64,000 bases of DNA from Microdochium bolleyi. Its lineage: Eukaryota > Ascomycota > Sordariomycetes > Xylariales > Microdochiaceae. Both the position numbers and the translations under genes were made by a program. The stretch is taken from positions 62,001 through 126,000 of the forward strand of contig KQ964265.1 in NCBI GenBank assembly GCA_001566295.1, in the 5' to 3' direction. A model generated the notes under the pieces. That model saw nothing but the letters and a program-made list of their open reading frames with translations, was not told the DNA's origin and made no database searches. Below, one piece after another: positions 30,110 to 41,153 of this stretch; position 1 is the stretch's first letter, and each line of letters opens with the position of its first letter.

Positions 30110-32338
30110 CTACAGCTCCGTCGCCTCGCTCCCCAGCCACGTGCGCCTTTCACTCCCCTGACTACGCCGGCGCTCCTTCTTGTTCCCAGGCGGCGAGCGC
30201 GAGGGACTCCTGCTGGGGACGTGCCTAAACCTCACTGGCAGCAGCGCCGTTGCCGATCCCGTCGTGACACGCCCGCTACCAGCGTCGCTGGGCTCATGCA
30301 CTACCACAGCCATATCCTTGCCTCCCTTGCCGCGGTCCAGATCCTTGCCCCAGACACTGACATCGACCCGGAAGGCGTCCTGATCTCTCGTCTTGGTGAG
30401 CGACGTCTTGGCCTCGAGGTGGAGATCCAACCAGTCGGTATCCGCCTTGTCCCAGGTCGTCTGGTGCGTCACCGGCTTCGGGTTCGGGATCGCCCGCCAC
30501 AGCTGCGCGAGGAAGTTGTGCGACTTGATGAGGTCGTCGTTGTCGTACTCTGTGCGCCTGGCGCTGCCACCGTCGCCGCCACCGCCATGGTCGTTGCCCG
30601 TGTACAGCCGCACCTGCGCCAGGCTCTGTCCGTCCAGCGTGTAGCACCACGGAATCCGCCGGATGATGTTGTCCGGGCCGATGACCATCTTGGCTTTGCC
30701 GTCTCCGGATCCTTGTGCCTCATCGCCGCCGTGTCCCTTTCCGCCCGCCGCGGCCGCGGCCGTGGGCGTGACCATGTCCGTATGATGGGGCCTCCTGGTG
30801 CCGCACACGAGCAGGCACTGCCGCGCGAAGCCCGGCCCGTTGACGCGCAGCATGACGCACCCGATGAATGTGTCGGCGCCGAGCGTCCAGAAGAGCCGCT
30901 GCGCCGGGTCCCACAGCTCCTCGGGCGCAACCGACACGATCTCGACGTGCTGCTGCGGCAGCCGGACCTGCATCGACAGCGCGTACTGACGCGGGACCGC
31001 GCGGGCATCGCGGCCGCGCAGCGTCTTGGCGACGAAGAACCGCGGCGTGGTGAGGTACGACGGGAACCACTGGTCGTCGAGGAAGCGGTCGAAGTGGCGC
31101 AGCTCGCGCGGCTCGGCGCGGACGAAGCCGTTCTTGCCCGTCTTCTCGAGCAGGATGCCGACCCAGGACATCTTGCCGCCGCCGCCGTCGTCGCCCCTGT
31201 CGATGTAATCGCAGCACTCAAGGTCCAGGAGGTAGCCGATTTTGCCGCGGAAGGACAGCGGGAGGTAGCCCTCGAAGCGGATGCCGCGGTTTGTCAGCAC
31301 GAAGTCGCTGTTGGACCGGTAGGCGGCCTGCAGCCTGCCATAGTCTCCGCAGTGGGCGAACTCGGCCGGGTCGTGGGCGAGGATGCCGCGATACTGCGAT
31401 GCGTCGTCGCTAGAGGCAGCCTGGGACACCGTCGGGGTCCTCCAGGCAAAGATGGAGCGGTCGTGGTTGCCCTTGATCAGCTCCTCCTGCAGCCGCATGA
31501 AGGCCTGGCTGCCCTCGCCGTAGATCATGGGCATGTAGACGCCGAAGATGCCCAGGAGACAGTAGGCCTTGTCCTCGGCGCGGGTCGTCTGCCTCCTGGC
31601 GGCCCACGACATGCGCTTGGCGATGCACTCGCCAAAAACCTCCTCGCCGTCGCTGAGCACCCTGGTCGGGATGCCAGTGATGTTACTCAGCACGGTCCCG
31701 AGCTTACGCTTCGTGCCGCGGAACCGCCACTGCTTGTCGAAGAAAGCCATGACCCGCGGCGCGATGAGCTCCTGCGCGAGTTGTCAGCTACTTTGCTCAG
31801 CTCAGGCTGTGATTCGACCTCGACGTGTCGTACCTGCAGCGTCCACCCGCGCGTGAACCACCTGCATTTTTCCAGATCCTCCTGCTTGGTGCCTTGCCAG
31901 TGCTCGAGGTCCGAGAGGAATGCGTAGCACACTGCCGACTCCTTGTACCAGCGGAACATGGAGTTGATGGCCTCGGTGAGCTCGGCGCTGGATGTCTTGT
32001 CGATGCCTACGTGACAGGCCAGCCGGGCACGGTTGTCAGCCTTGGGAGCTTCGCATCGGATTCCAAAAACACACATGAATAATTTCGGACTCACAGCAGG
32101 TGTCGACCCAGCAGTACTCGAGCGGCGGCTCCTCTTTGAGCGCGAACTCGCACGTCTTGGCGATCTTGGCATAGCCGGACGGCCGGGTCACCTTGGCGCG
32201 CTCGAGGTCCTGGAACTCGTGGAAGGTGACCTCCTCGCCGTCGACCCAGGTGTGGGAGAGGATCGCATAGGGCCGATCCTCCTGGCGGGCGTCGGTAACG
32301 AACTTGAGCCTGAGCGTGCGCGTCTCGATGAGCCACAT
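30110..32338 (-). CDS. HET-domain protein 2 (HET-E/HET-D-like N-terminal domain)
   Basis: Three exons, 32338-32095, 32006-31834 and 31771-30110, with introns of 88 and 62 bp, give about 692 residues. It begins MWLIETRTL, then PYAILSHTW, EYCWVDTCC/IDKTSSAELTEAINSMF, CYAFLSDLE and WFTRGWTLQ/ELIAP, the full HET core in the order of HET-E/HET-D-type proteins, with both splice junctions falling inside conserved blocks. The following KAYCLLGIFGVYMPMIYGEG is the typical C-terminal end of that domain. There is no NACHT or WD40 part; the C-terminal 400 residues have no recognised domain. Predicted role is allorecognition cell death, by family only. Confidence 0.9.
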
Positions 32339-33236
32339 GTCGGCGTCGGTATCGGTCGTGGGATGGTTGCAAGTAGCAGAGTATAGCCGAGTATCTGCCA
32401 CGTGTGGAAGATGAGGCGGGGTCTGGACTCTGTGGTCAGCTTTGCTGTGCTGACAGGTCCTGTGCAACCAATATGCCCTGCGCAGGGAGGGTCAAAGATG
32501 ACCCTCGGGGACGTGGGACTCGCGACAACTCTCAGTCGCCAGGTGTCAGCAGGAGTGCTCTCACCTATCCTCGCTCTCCAGGACGCATCCTGCAAGATCA
32601 TGCAAGATGGACAGTCCGCGGTGAGAAAGCGGGGTCATAGGCCATAGGGCTGGCTGACACCCGGCCGAGTTGATGCGGCATGCCCTGAGGGAGAAGGCTC
32701 TGCAGCAGTCAGAACATAACGAGGATTCGATGGCTAACCTGAACCACACTTATTTCAGTGAGGTAAGCACCTTTATGGAGTCACTCAGTACCTGCGCAGT
32801 TTCTGCTCAGCCGTCCTCTCCACGCTCAGTAATGCTATCTTATCGCAGTTAGTACAACTCAACCGGACGGAAAGTATACACGCTGTGTATACATAGGTAG
32901 AATAAGCTAAATATTCTCATACTCAACCCCACACTAATTGCACATTTACATAATATAATACCAGTGGTAGAGTACGTGAAGCGTCGTCACATGCAGGGGC
33001 ACATAAAGCTGGTGATGATGGTAGAAGTGGTGGAATTCAAGGATGTCGCCGAAGGCGGGGACGATTTTAGAGAGTGGGGTGGGTGGAGAGGGTAGGGTTA
33101 AGCTCAATTGATGGATATCCCTGCGAAGAATAATACCGGATGAGTCGAGAAAGGTCGACAGAGGTGCTATGTAGAGTGCCCAGACTGGAGGTGAATTGCT
33201 TATGCAGGCTAGATACTAGTGCTGCCCCCTTATGCT
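32339..33236. other. Intergenic region, 0.9 kb, partly A/T-rich
   Basis: Promoter of HET gene 2 and 3' flank of the F-box gene. Bases from about 32850 to 32970 are strongly A/T-rich and include a perfect inverted repeat listed separately. No gene recognised. Confidence 0.45.
32874..32892. repeat. Inverted repeat GTATACAC-GCT-GTGTATAC
   Basis: Eight-base perfect arms around a three-base spacer in an A/T-rich stretch. It could be a protein site or chance; no transposon end was seen. Confidence 0.6.
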
Positions 33237-34295
33237 TCACGCACCAACGGAAGAAACGGAGGAGATCTCAGATTCTGGCTCCGAGATATCTTCAATCGCC
33301 TCGCCATCCTCGTCCCACGCCATGTCCTCGTCCAGGATCATGGTTCTGCCAGTCAAAACGTCCAGTGATAGTGTTTGAAAGTCTGCAAGAGAATGCGTCA
33401 GGATTCTCACGATCTTGGGTGAAGACATTCTGGTGGCGAGAGCTTCTGCCTGTCGCTGTATATCTGCACTGAGTTGAAGTATCCCCCCGGCTTGGGATCC
33501 GCACCGGGTAGAGTGAGCCGCCGACGTTGTGCCCAGTAGATCTGCATCCAGACTAAGGTTGATAACCACTGTACGCAAGAGGAGATTGTGATTGGACTGT
33601 TGGGGCCGCAGCACATCGGGACAGATGCTTCGCATGCGCAGGTGAATGGTTCGAAGAGTGCCAAGAACGGCGCCGATAGCTGGACAGAGATGCTGATCAC
33701 TACTTTGCTGCTCCGAAGAATTCGGGCATAAACCTGGTAGATCCAGCACTAGCACGCTCAGATTCGCTGCCGAGAGAAAATCATGCATCGTCTGTAGTGG
33801 TAGACAATCCCGGGGGGGCTCTGCAGAGCAATAAATCCGGGCTCGTATGCGCAGAGTGTGCATGATCTGCGATTGCCTAGCGACAACAGCAAGCTGGGCG
33901 AGATCATCCTTGAGAATTTTCATCTGGGTGTTGGCCATAGTCCCTCGTGGAGCCTCATTTGACTCATTTGGGACAGCAGCGCCGGGAGGACTGGGTGATG
34001 CCTGCGCGGATACTGTAGGATGTGACGGTGGGGGTTGGGAGTGGAATTCTTGTAATCCAAGGTCGAGAGTCTCCAGCCAGTCTCTGAGTGGAGATGGACT
34101 TCCGGTCAGCCCCGAAGCGACCAGACTTCGGAGCGTTCGGTGGGAAAGTGTGATGTGCTTGAAGTATGTGCGCAGCGCAAAATCCGCCCATCTTTGGCAG
34201 ACGGTGAGACGACCTAGATCCTGGTGGAAGAAAGGCGAGCCAATGTGGTCAAAGATCTGAGTCAGGATTTCGGGGGGTAATCGCACGAGCAGCAT
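33237..34295 (-). CDS. F-box domain protein
   Basis: Single-exon protein of 352 residues starting at the Met in MLLVRLPPEILTQIFDHIG, which is the F-box itself (LPPEIL..IF....F...L.RL..VC.RW), so the protein begins with the SCF-binding domain as fungal F-box proteins often do. No leucine-rich or WD repeats were recognised downstream; the rest has weakly hydrophobic, leucine-containing segments. Substrate unknown. The upstream in-frame codons are not preceded by an ATG, and a TATAAA box lies about 75 bp before this start. Confidence 0.82.
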   Translation of the reverse strand: MLLVRLPPEILTQIFDHIGSPFFHQDLGRLTVCQRWADFALRTYFKHITLSHRTLRSLVASGLTGSPSPLRDWLETLDLGLQEFHSQPPPSHPTVSAQASPSPPGAAVPNESNEAPRGTMANTQMKILKDDLAQLAVVARQSQIMHTLRIRARIYCSAEPPRDCLPLQTMHDFLSAANLSVLVLDLPGLCPNSSEQQSSDQHLCPAIGAVLGTLRTIHLRMRSICPDVLRPQQSNHNLLLRTVVINLSLDADLLGTTSAAHSTRCGSQAGGILQLSADIQRQAEALATRMSSPKIVRILTHSLADFQTLSLDVLTGRTMILDEDMAWDEDGEAIEDISEPESEISSVSSVGA

Positions 34296-34367
34296 TGTGG
34301 GAACAATGCATGATTCGACGTCTCGAGAGACGAATGACAAGCATGGGTTTCAGGCGGCACGCTCGTC

Positions 34368-34373
34368 TTTATA
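34368..34373 (-). promoter_or_regulatory. TATA box of the F-box gene
   Basis: TATAAA on the minus strand, 73 bp upstream of the ATG at 34295. Confidence 0.6.
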
Positions 34374-34964
34374 GCGGGATTGTCGGGCCCAGTATGTGCA
34401 CAAGACTAGTTACAAGGATGTATGGCAAGTGCGTCACAATAACTACAGATAGAAATCTTGCTTAGGTAAATAATTATTCACAAATGCTCTCTTAGAGTAT
34501 TATTCAGTTTATGTAAAGGTGTGTAGGAGTTAGCTCGGGAACCAGCGCTTAATCAGCCACGCACGAGCCAGCCATGTATCAAGCTCATTCTTGCTCAGAT
34601 GGACTCAGTCGTGAGGTGGGCCAAGCTCAGTCGAAGCTCAGGCTGGCGGGCGAGATGAACATTTGGTACGGTTCAGATCAGCTTGCGATTATGGAGGTAG
34701 TCAATCGATCAATTACGGAAATAACCCAATCAGACAAGAGTTTACACAGGGAGGCTTCCAAGAGATATTAGGTGGCTTTCAGGTCCCCAAGTTCAGGGAC
34801 CCCAGATCGACAACAGGGTTTGCCTCATACGGCACGGATATCGAGGACAAACATGGGGTAACCGCAAACCCCGCGCCGAAAGAGGAAGTTGTTGGACCTC
34901 TCATGTAATTGCACTAGTTTACAACAGCCGGCGAACTTGGCGAGCCTCGCTTAAGACTCGAGGT

Positions 34965-34970
34965 TATATA
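34965..34970 (+). promoter_or_regulatory. TATA box of the GH5 gene
   Basis: TATATA located 88 bp upstream of the ATG at 35058. Confidence 0.55.
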
Positions 34971-35057
34971 TCGCTGGCTGTGCAGCTATTGAGAGTTCCG
35001 TCCTCTCAGTGTGATCAAGTCAATCCAGTTGACCATCGTACCATATCCAGACCGACA

Positions 35058-36367
35058 ATGGCGCGCATTCTCTTCCTCGCATTAGCTCAAGTCCTGCTGG
35101 GCGTGGCCTCAGGCGGGAAGTCCTGCCACCAAAGCCACAGCTTTGCAGGAGTCAACTCCTTCTTCCTCCACGCTTTCCAGGAGTAAGTTCATGAAAACAG
35201 CACGTGAAAGATAGGTTTGATCGGATCTCAGTTACTGACCTACGTCCTCAGACCCGACAGATTGGCTGTCCTCGACGCGATCAAGGCGGCAGATCTCAAA
35301 GTCGTGCGTCTCTTCATTTCCGAGACATTTGAGAACTTCAAGCGCACGGGATCGATCTACATGCCCGACGTCGAGCCCAAGCAAGTTGGTGTATATGATG
35401 ATACACAGCTTGAGGCCATTGATCAGCTCATGGTAGAGGCTCACGAACGAGGTACGTGCTCACTCGCGTTTTCACCGCTTGTGTAATCGTGTACCTACTA
35501 ACTTGCCAGCACAGACATCAAGCTCACTATCGCAATGCACGACCGCTACCAGCTTGGATGCTGGGGCAACGACACGTATGTCGCCAAGTACAACCTTCCA
35601 GCCCTCGACTGCGCCGTTGGCAAGGCTCGCGATAACGACGTCGCGCGGTGGTACGGGGATGCTGCTCCTATTGCCGATTTCGAGAACCGTGTTAAACACA
35701 TCCTCGAGCACCGCAACGCTCTCATTGCCGGCAGCCCCGCGTGGAAGGATCTGTCGAGCCACATATTCTCCTTCAACATCCAGAATGAGGGCCAGGGTCA
35801 TCTAAATGGAAATATCGCGCCGCATCCGGAGTGGTGGTGTGACCGCGCGACGTTCATGCGCGGCCTCATGGGCGCCAGCAAAGTCCTGATCTCCACCGGT
35901 AAGTTTGTTCGCCACCACACATCCATCACCTTGCAAGACTCTCTCTGCTCACACCGAGAATGATCATCCGCGTAGGCGGCGGCAATGAGTTCCCCAACTC
36001 CGACGTCCCCCAGAACTGGGCCTGTCCGGCTCTCGACATCGTCAACCTCCACTCCTACAGCGGCGTCGAAGAGTTCCGCACCAAGGGCGCCGTTGCGTTG
36101 CAGCACGCTCTCGAGGCTGGCAAGTTGACCCTGTTTGAGGAATTTGGGGCTACGGGCAAGACGAGCCAGACCAAGCCGGACCAGATAGCGGAGCACATCC
36201 GCGTGTTCAACGACCTCGGCGTGCCGTGGATGCCATGGCAGATCAGCAAGCCCGGCAATGGCGAAGCGGACTTCGAGTTCTGGACGGACGAGAAGACATA
36301 TGATGTCGTGAAGAAAGGGAGTGAGGAGGCGCAGAGATTGAGGGCCGCGCAAGCTTGGCCCCTATAA
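35058..36367 (+). CDS. Secreted glycoside hydrolase family 5 enzyme (mannanase/mannosidase-like)
   Basis: Four exons (35058-35182, 35252-35451, 35515-35898, 35976-36367) with introns of 69, 63 and 77 bp give 366 residues. MARILFLALAQVLLGVASG is a signal peptide. The TIM-barrel features follow: FAGVNSFFLHAF, VVRLFISE, KLTIAMHDRY, then the acid/base Glu in FNIQNEGQGH (about 200), the barrel strand VNLHSY, and the nucleophile Glu in LFEEFGATG (about 292). The fold and spacing fit GH5; the mannan-active assignment rests on overall look and on the neighbouring beta-mannosidase, sugar transporter and regulator. Beta-1,4-glucanase or other GH5 activity cannot be excluded. Its 3' end faces the regulator gene 120 bp away. 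Confidence 0.83.
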
Positions 36368-36487
36368 GTGGTGTCAGACGCGGGTACAGTTTCAAGTTTG
36401 GAGAGAAACAGGTGGCAAGCCCGAGATTCAGTCTCATTGTCTGTAATCCAGCGACTGTCATAAGTATTATGTTCTTATGCTTCTAGC

Positions 36488-38830
36488 TTAGATATCGTAG
36501 TGATCCAGGAACGCAAGATCATTGCCAACGCCATATATCATCTGGTCTTGGTTGTCCATCCACGACAAATCATCAAAGAAGTCCCCGAGAAGAAGATCCT
36601 CGACCGCACTCCCAGAGAGGTGCGTCGCCGGTGTGCCTTGTGCCCGTCCCTCATGGAAGTCTCCCAGCTCCACATTGTCTGTGGCTGGTCTAAATGCGAC
36701 TGGCTCTTCGTGCAACCGATCTTCTCGTTGATTCCGAGGCTGTCTTTGTTGCTGCCGTACGTGATAGGCGCAAGCAGCATTATACAGCCTCGTCACCACT
36801 TCGAGCGATCTCTTTGCCGTGCACGACCAATTCTCTAGCTGCGAGAGCGTTGATATGACCAGCTCGACCTGCTGCCGAGAGCTTGCGACCACGTCCGGCT
36901 GATCGCTATCGCAGAACAGGGACAGCAAGGGCACCATGCTGGTCTGGTAGAGGAGCCAGGTTGCGGGCCACCCGGCCATGAGACACGGAGAAGGCATCTG
37001 CCACATCGACGAGATCTCTTCGATCAGCTCGGCGGCGATCCTTCGGCAGGCGAGGATGGCTTCGCGCTTGGTGTCCGAGATGCGACTCATGGACTCGCGA
37101 CGCAGGGCGAACCACAGCAGGATGGGCCTGTAGATGAAGACACGAGCGGAGAGGCAGCGCCACCGCATGACGTTCTTGGCGACAATCACCCCAGCGGATG
37201 TGTCCTGCGAGGCGAGGGATTGGCTCACGGACGGCCTGTCCAACCAGCTCAGGAATGCGTGATCGAGCTCCTGCCGAGTGCTGGAGCCCAGAACGAGACG
37301 GTCCGCGAGGTAATCATCCATGCGCGTGCTGATGATACAGTAGTCGATACTGTCTTGTAAGAGTGTAGTGATAGCCGGGTCGTTGCTCTGTCAAGACCAT
37401 TAGTAATGCCTCTTTTTGCGCGGCCGTCAGCAGTAGAATACCAACCGGAGAGTGCTCGGGCTTCTTCACGTTGTGCCCCGGCCCCAAACGCCCAGACGTT
37501 GGTCGTCCGAGGAAATTCGAGTTGCAAGCGTCCAGGCAACAGAGTGACCACCAGATTCTGCGTCGAAGCTCCGCAACGCGCGAAAAGTCAGTAGATGTGT
37601 TCGACGCCGTGGCGGACTCTGAGAAGTCCCGGTGCAGACCCAGCGTGGTTGCCATCCTAAAGGTCGCACCGATGAGGAAGTTGGCAAGGTTGGGCTGCTG
37701 AATGTAATGGAGGTACATGCCACCGAGGATTGTTAGTGCCTGCACGGTCTCCAGCTTAGCATGGCTAAATGTATCCAGGACGAGGCGCTCTCGAGCCCGT
37801 TCATAGAAGATGAAGTGGGTTTTGTCCTCTGCCGTGTTGGCAGCAACGCTGCCCATGGCAAGGACGGCGTTGAGGAGCAGCTTCCAACGACCGTCGTCTC
37901 GTTTTCTGTTCATGTAGCAGTCCCGAAAGCTTTCTTCATCTAGCAGTGGGATCTGGGGATGAACATATGTGAAGAAGGCGTTGATGGCTGGCACCTCATC
38001 CCAAATGGTGGGTTGTCGCTGCGTAGTGGATGATGCTGAGAGCGGTTTCGCATGTCCCTTGATCCCTTCAGAGGCTGAAGAGCTGAACCCCGTCCTTCCA
38101 TTATTCGACGTCGAGGAGGCTGCAAATGCCTTGGAGTCCGGATCAAGCAGGAGAATGATACGTAAGACGGCTACGACGGACGAGACTCCCAGGTAAGAGC
38201 TGGCAGTCTTGACGGAGAGAGCCAGGGCGTTGATATCGTCAGTGACCCCATTAGTGGCGGATGGGCTCTGCTGTCGGCTCACAGCAGCCGTTCCGGGCAC
38301 AGGAAAGGCCTGGAGCTGTTCGAGACTGCGAGAATCTTCTTGGGAGTCTCGATCAACGTCCTGGCTATCCGATATAGGACCTTGTGGGCTAGTTCGAGGG
38401 GATGCTGGGTGTTGTTGGAGTTGCTCGAGGAGCTGATCCCTCGACAGGCTGGCCAGATCGTGCAAAGACTGGCTAGGAAATAGTTTGTGAATGATGTTCT
38501 TCGATGCAGCTGATCGACTTGCTGTCTGTCTATATACAACGTCAGCTTCTTTCTGATTCACCTCTGTTTCCTTCCTCAGGAAAATGCACACACACGCACA
38601 CACACACACCTCTTCGCAGCTACCTCACTCGAACGTCTCACTTCCGACATGAGGGAACACTGGTCATCCTTCTGATACCACTTACACGCCCCACAGGGCA
38701 CCTCGCCATCGCAGCGGATCTTTCGTTTCCTGCAGGACAGACAGGCTCTGGTTTTCGGACGGCGTGACTCTGCGCTAGCTGCCGTGGGGCTGACTGGAGG
38801 CGGTCGCGAAGCCTCGAACGTGTGGAACAT
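36488..38830 (-). CDS. Zn2Cys6 transcription factor (putative cluster regulator)
   Basis: Three exons, 38830-38610, 38529-37446 and 37387-36488, with introns of 80 and 58 bp, encode about 734 residues. The binuclear zinc cluster is CxxCx6Cx5CxxCx8C at residues 30-58. The fungal-specific transcription-factor middle region is recognisable from IPLLDEESF through RRRIWWSLCCLDACNSNFLGRP. The second intron has a weak donor (GTTGGT) but its removal joins PEHSP to SNDPAITTLL in phase 0 and opens a 300-codon exon. The first donor lies at the edge of a GT repeat. The gene is flanked by GH5 (convergent) and the sugar transporter (divergent), so a pathway-specific regulator of mannan or mannoside use is plausible. 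An upstream open frame overlaps its start (see findings). Confidence 0.85.
38587..38609. repeat. Interrupted CA/GT microsatellite at the first donor of the regulator
   Basis: CA units on the plus strand, broken once, read as GTGTGTGT... in the transcript. The donor GT at 38609-38608 is the first unit of the tract. Confidence 0.8.
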
Positions 38831-38881
38831 GATGTTCAGGGGCGAGACGGAGTGGAGCGGAATGTGACTGCGTGTGCGTGT

Positions 38882-38903
38882 CGGATGCGGACGCGGACAC
38901 GGA
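38882..38903. promoter_or_regulatory. Four CGGA direct repeats with six-base spacing
   Basis: CGGA occurs at 38882, 38888, 38894 and 38900, with two further copies at 38848 and 38858. Zn2Cys6 proteins bind CGG triplets, so this may be a site for the adjacent regulator (autoregulation); it could also be a simple hexamer repeat. Confidence 0.4.
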
Positions 38904-38948
38904 GGTGCTGGTCGTGCCCCTTTTGCGCACGGGATCGGCAGAATTCAT

Positions 38949-39061
38949 CCCCAGTGCCAGTGCCTCGGGACTTTTTCTGATCCCCGCAGGTGTGGGGGAA
39001 TTCGCGGGGGATTGTTGTGGAGAAACGACAGGAGAAAGGTTTGAAGGAGCCTTAGCCCCAG
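38949..39061. promoter_or_regulatory. Group of five CreA-like SYGGRG sites
   Basis: CTGGGG or GCGGGG on the minus strand at 38949-38954, 38982-38987 and 39056-39061, and GTGGGG/GCGGGG on the plus strand at 38992-38997 and 39004-39009. CreA/Cre1 represses sugar-use genes on glucose through such sites. The motif is short, so only the density is suggestive. Confidence 0.45.
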
Positions 39062-39364
39062 GCTGGGCAGGAACTAGTCTATTTCGGGTACGGGTGTCAG
39101 AGCCAGTGGAGGCCGTGCCAGATCGAGGAGCCATGGATCTCGCTCTGAAAGACGCGGAAATGTGACATCTCGCTCCAGATCTAGACCTGGCCACACACGC
39201 CTTTGTCTCTCCTGCCCCCGTCCTCGGCATGACCCGGTGGCTATAATATCACCAATTCCTCGAGTCCGACTCAAGTTTCATTAAGTCTGCAGATCACTGG
39301 AGAACCCAAATCTTTAGCCCTCAGTCAAGACAACAACTCGTATTCTGCGTGCGTGATAGTGACG

Positions 39365-41153
39365 ATGGCAGACAAGCGTCGGGACAGCGAGGGCGTTACT
39401 CTGGAGGAGAGGGAGAAGAGCGCGACAATGGTGAGACCACCGCAATCCATCTTCTCAACCTAGCCCATCAACAACGTTCAATGTTGAACTGACGCTGACA
39501 CCTATCCAGGCCACAGGACTTGTCGATGTCAAGGTCGCCAAAGGCTCGGGTGCCTACCACGAAGCTCTGCTCCAAGAGCACCCCAACTGGCTGCATCCCA
39601 GGATGATGCTTCTCGTTGCCTGCACCATGGTCGGCTTCTGCTGCCAGACAATGAACGGCTTCGACGGCTCTCTCTTTGGTGGCCTCACTGCCAACTCCAA
39701 GTTCCTCGACTTCTTTGGCGGCAGCAACGACGGGGTAAAGTGCTCCCATGTCCCTTCACACGGCAATCCTCAAAACTTCTTTCGTACATGTCCTGACAAG
39801 AGTATTTAGATATGGGCTGGCCTCGTCAGCGCCATGTATCAGATTGGCGGCGTCTGTGCCCTCCCCTTCGTCGGCCCAGCCATCGACACCTGGGGTCGTC
39901 GCTTCGGCATGTTCATCGGCTCCTTCATTGTCATCATTGGCACTGTCATCTCCGGCACCACTCGCGTGAACGCCTCCGTCGACCAATTCATGGCTGGCCG
40001 ATTCTGCCTCGGCTTCGGCGTCGCCATCGCTTCCGCTGCCGGCCCCATCTACGTCGTCGAGACGAGCCATCCCGTGTTCCGCAGCGTGGCCACGGCCTAC
40101 TGCAATACTTTCTGGTTCGTGGGCTCCATCCTCTCCGCAGGCGCCGTCCTCGGAGCTCTGGATCTCCCAGGCATCACTTCCTGGCAGATCCCCGTCTGGC
40201 TCCAGCTGCTCTTCTCCGGCCTCATCTGCATCGGTGCCTTTCTCGTCCCCGAGTCTCCTCGCTGGTGCTATGTCCACAACAAGCGAGACAAAGCCAAAGC
40301 TATCCTCACCAAGTGGCATGGCCTCGGTGACGAGAGCTCCCCTTGGGTCCAGCTCCAGCTCCACGAGTACGAGGCAAACCTCAACACTGAAGGCTCGGAC
40401 AAGCGCTGGTGGGACTACCGAAAGCTCTTCGACTCCCGCGCCGCTCGCTATCGCGTTGCCTGCAACTGCGTCTTTGTCGTCTTCGCGCAGTGGGCAGGCA
40501 ACGGAGCGTTGACGTACTTCCTCCCAGCTGTTCTCGACACAGTTGGCTACAAGGCCGACGACGTCAAGGCGCGGATCAATCTTGGCTACGCCTGTTTCCA
40601 GTTCTGCTTCGCCCTCGTCGGAGCCGCTCTCGTCGAACGCATCGGGCGCCGACCCCTCATGCTCTTCTCCATGGCTTCCTGCTGCATCTGCTGGGTCGGC
40701 GTCAGTGCTGCCGCTGGCACCTACAACAACTCGGGCGAGACGAACAGTGACGCTGCCCGCGCCGTCATTGCCATGATCTTCATCTTTGGCGCCGTCTTCT
40801 CTGTCGGCATTACGCCCCTCCAGGCCCTTTACCCCGTCGAGGTCTTGTCCTTTGAGCTCCGCGCCAAGGGCATGGCCTTCTCGAACCTGTGTCTCAACGC
40901 AGCCGGGCTGTTGAACCAGTTCGCGTGGCCTGTGAGTCTCGAGCGCATTGGATGGCACACGTACTTCGTCTTCCTCGGCTGGTGCGCCGTGCAGACTGTA
41001 GTCTTCTACTTCTTCCTGCCAGAGACCAAAGGGCGCACTCTCGAAGAGCTGGATGAGATCTTTGCGTCGGAAAAGCCGGTCAAAGCCTCGCTTGTTAAAG
41101 CCAAGGTTGCCGTCGACACGAACAAGAAGGTGGTCCCCGTTATCGAGGGTTGA
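39365..41153 (+). CDS. MFS sugar transporter
   Basis: Three exons, 39365-39430, 39510-39734 and 39810-41153, both introns phase 0 (79 and 75 bp), give 544 residues. Sugar-porter signatures are clear: NGFDGSLFGGL in helix 1, DTWGRRFGMF in the loop after helix 2, PESPRWCYVHNKRDKA after helix 6, ERIGRRPLM after helix 8, and PETKGRTLEELDEIF at the end. Twelve helices are expected in the plasma membrane. The FDGSLFGGL start is like that of lactose/disaccharide and hexose permeases of fungi. Placed head-to-head with the Zn2Cys6 regulator and next to a cytosolic GH2 enzyme, it may import manno-oligosaccharides or mannobiose, which is an inference. Confidence 0.92.

Larger units (their letters stand above)
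34296..35057. other. Divergent intergenic region, F-box / GH5
   Basis: 762 bp that must hold the promoters of both genes. Two TATA boxes are listed separately. One CreA-like CTGGGG (minus strand, 34800-34805) lies about 250 bp before the GH5 start. A short A/T-rich stretch is found around 34450-34520. Confidence 0.5.
38831..39364. promoter_or_regulatory. Shared divergent promoter, regulator / sugar transporter
   Basis: 534 bp between two divergent starts. Two dense groups of candidate sites are listed separately: CGGA direct repeats near the regulator start and a group of CreA-like hexamers in the middle. A 151-codon open frame on the minus strand (39230 to 38775) also crosses it. Confidence 0.6.

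Noticed and set aside
30221..31927. 568-codon plus-strand open frame opposite HET gene 2
   Set aside because: Shadow of the HET exon; composition is Arg/Val/Ala-rich without domains.
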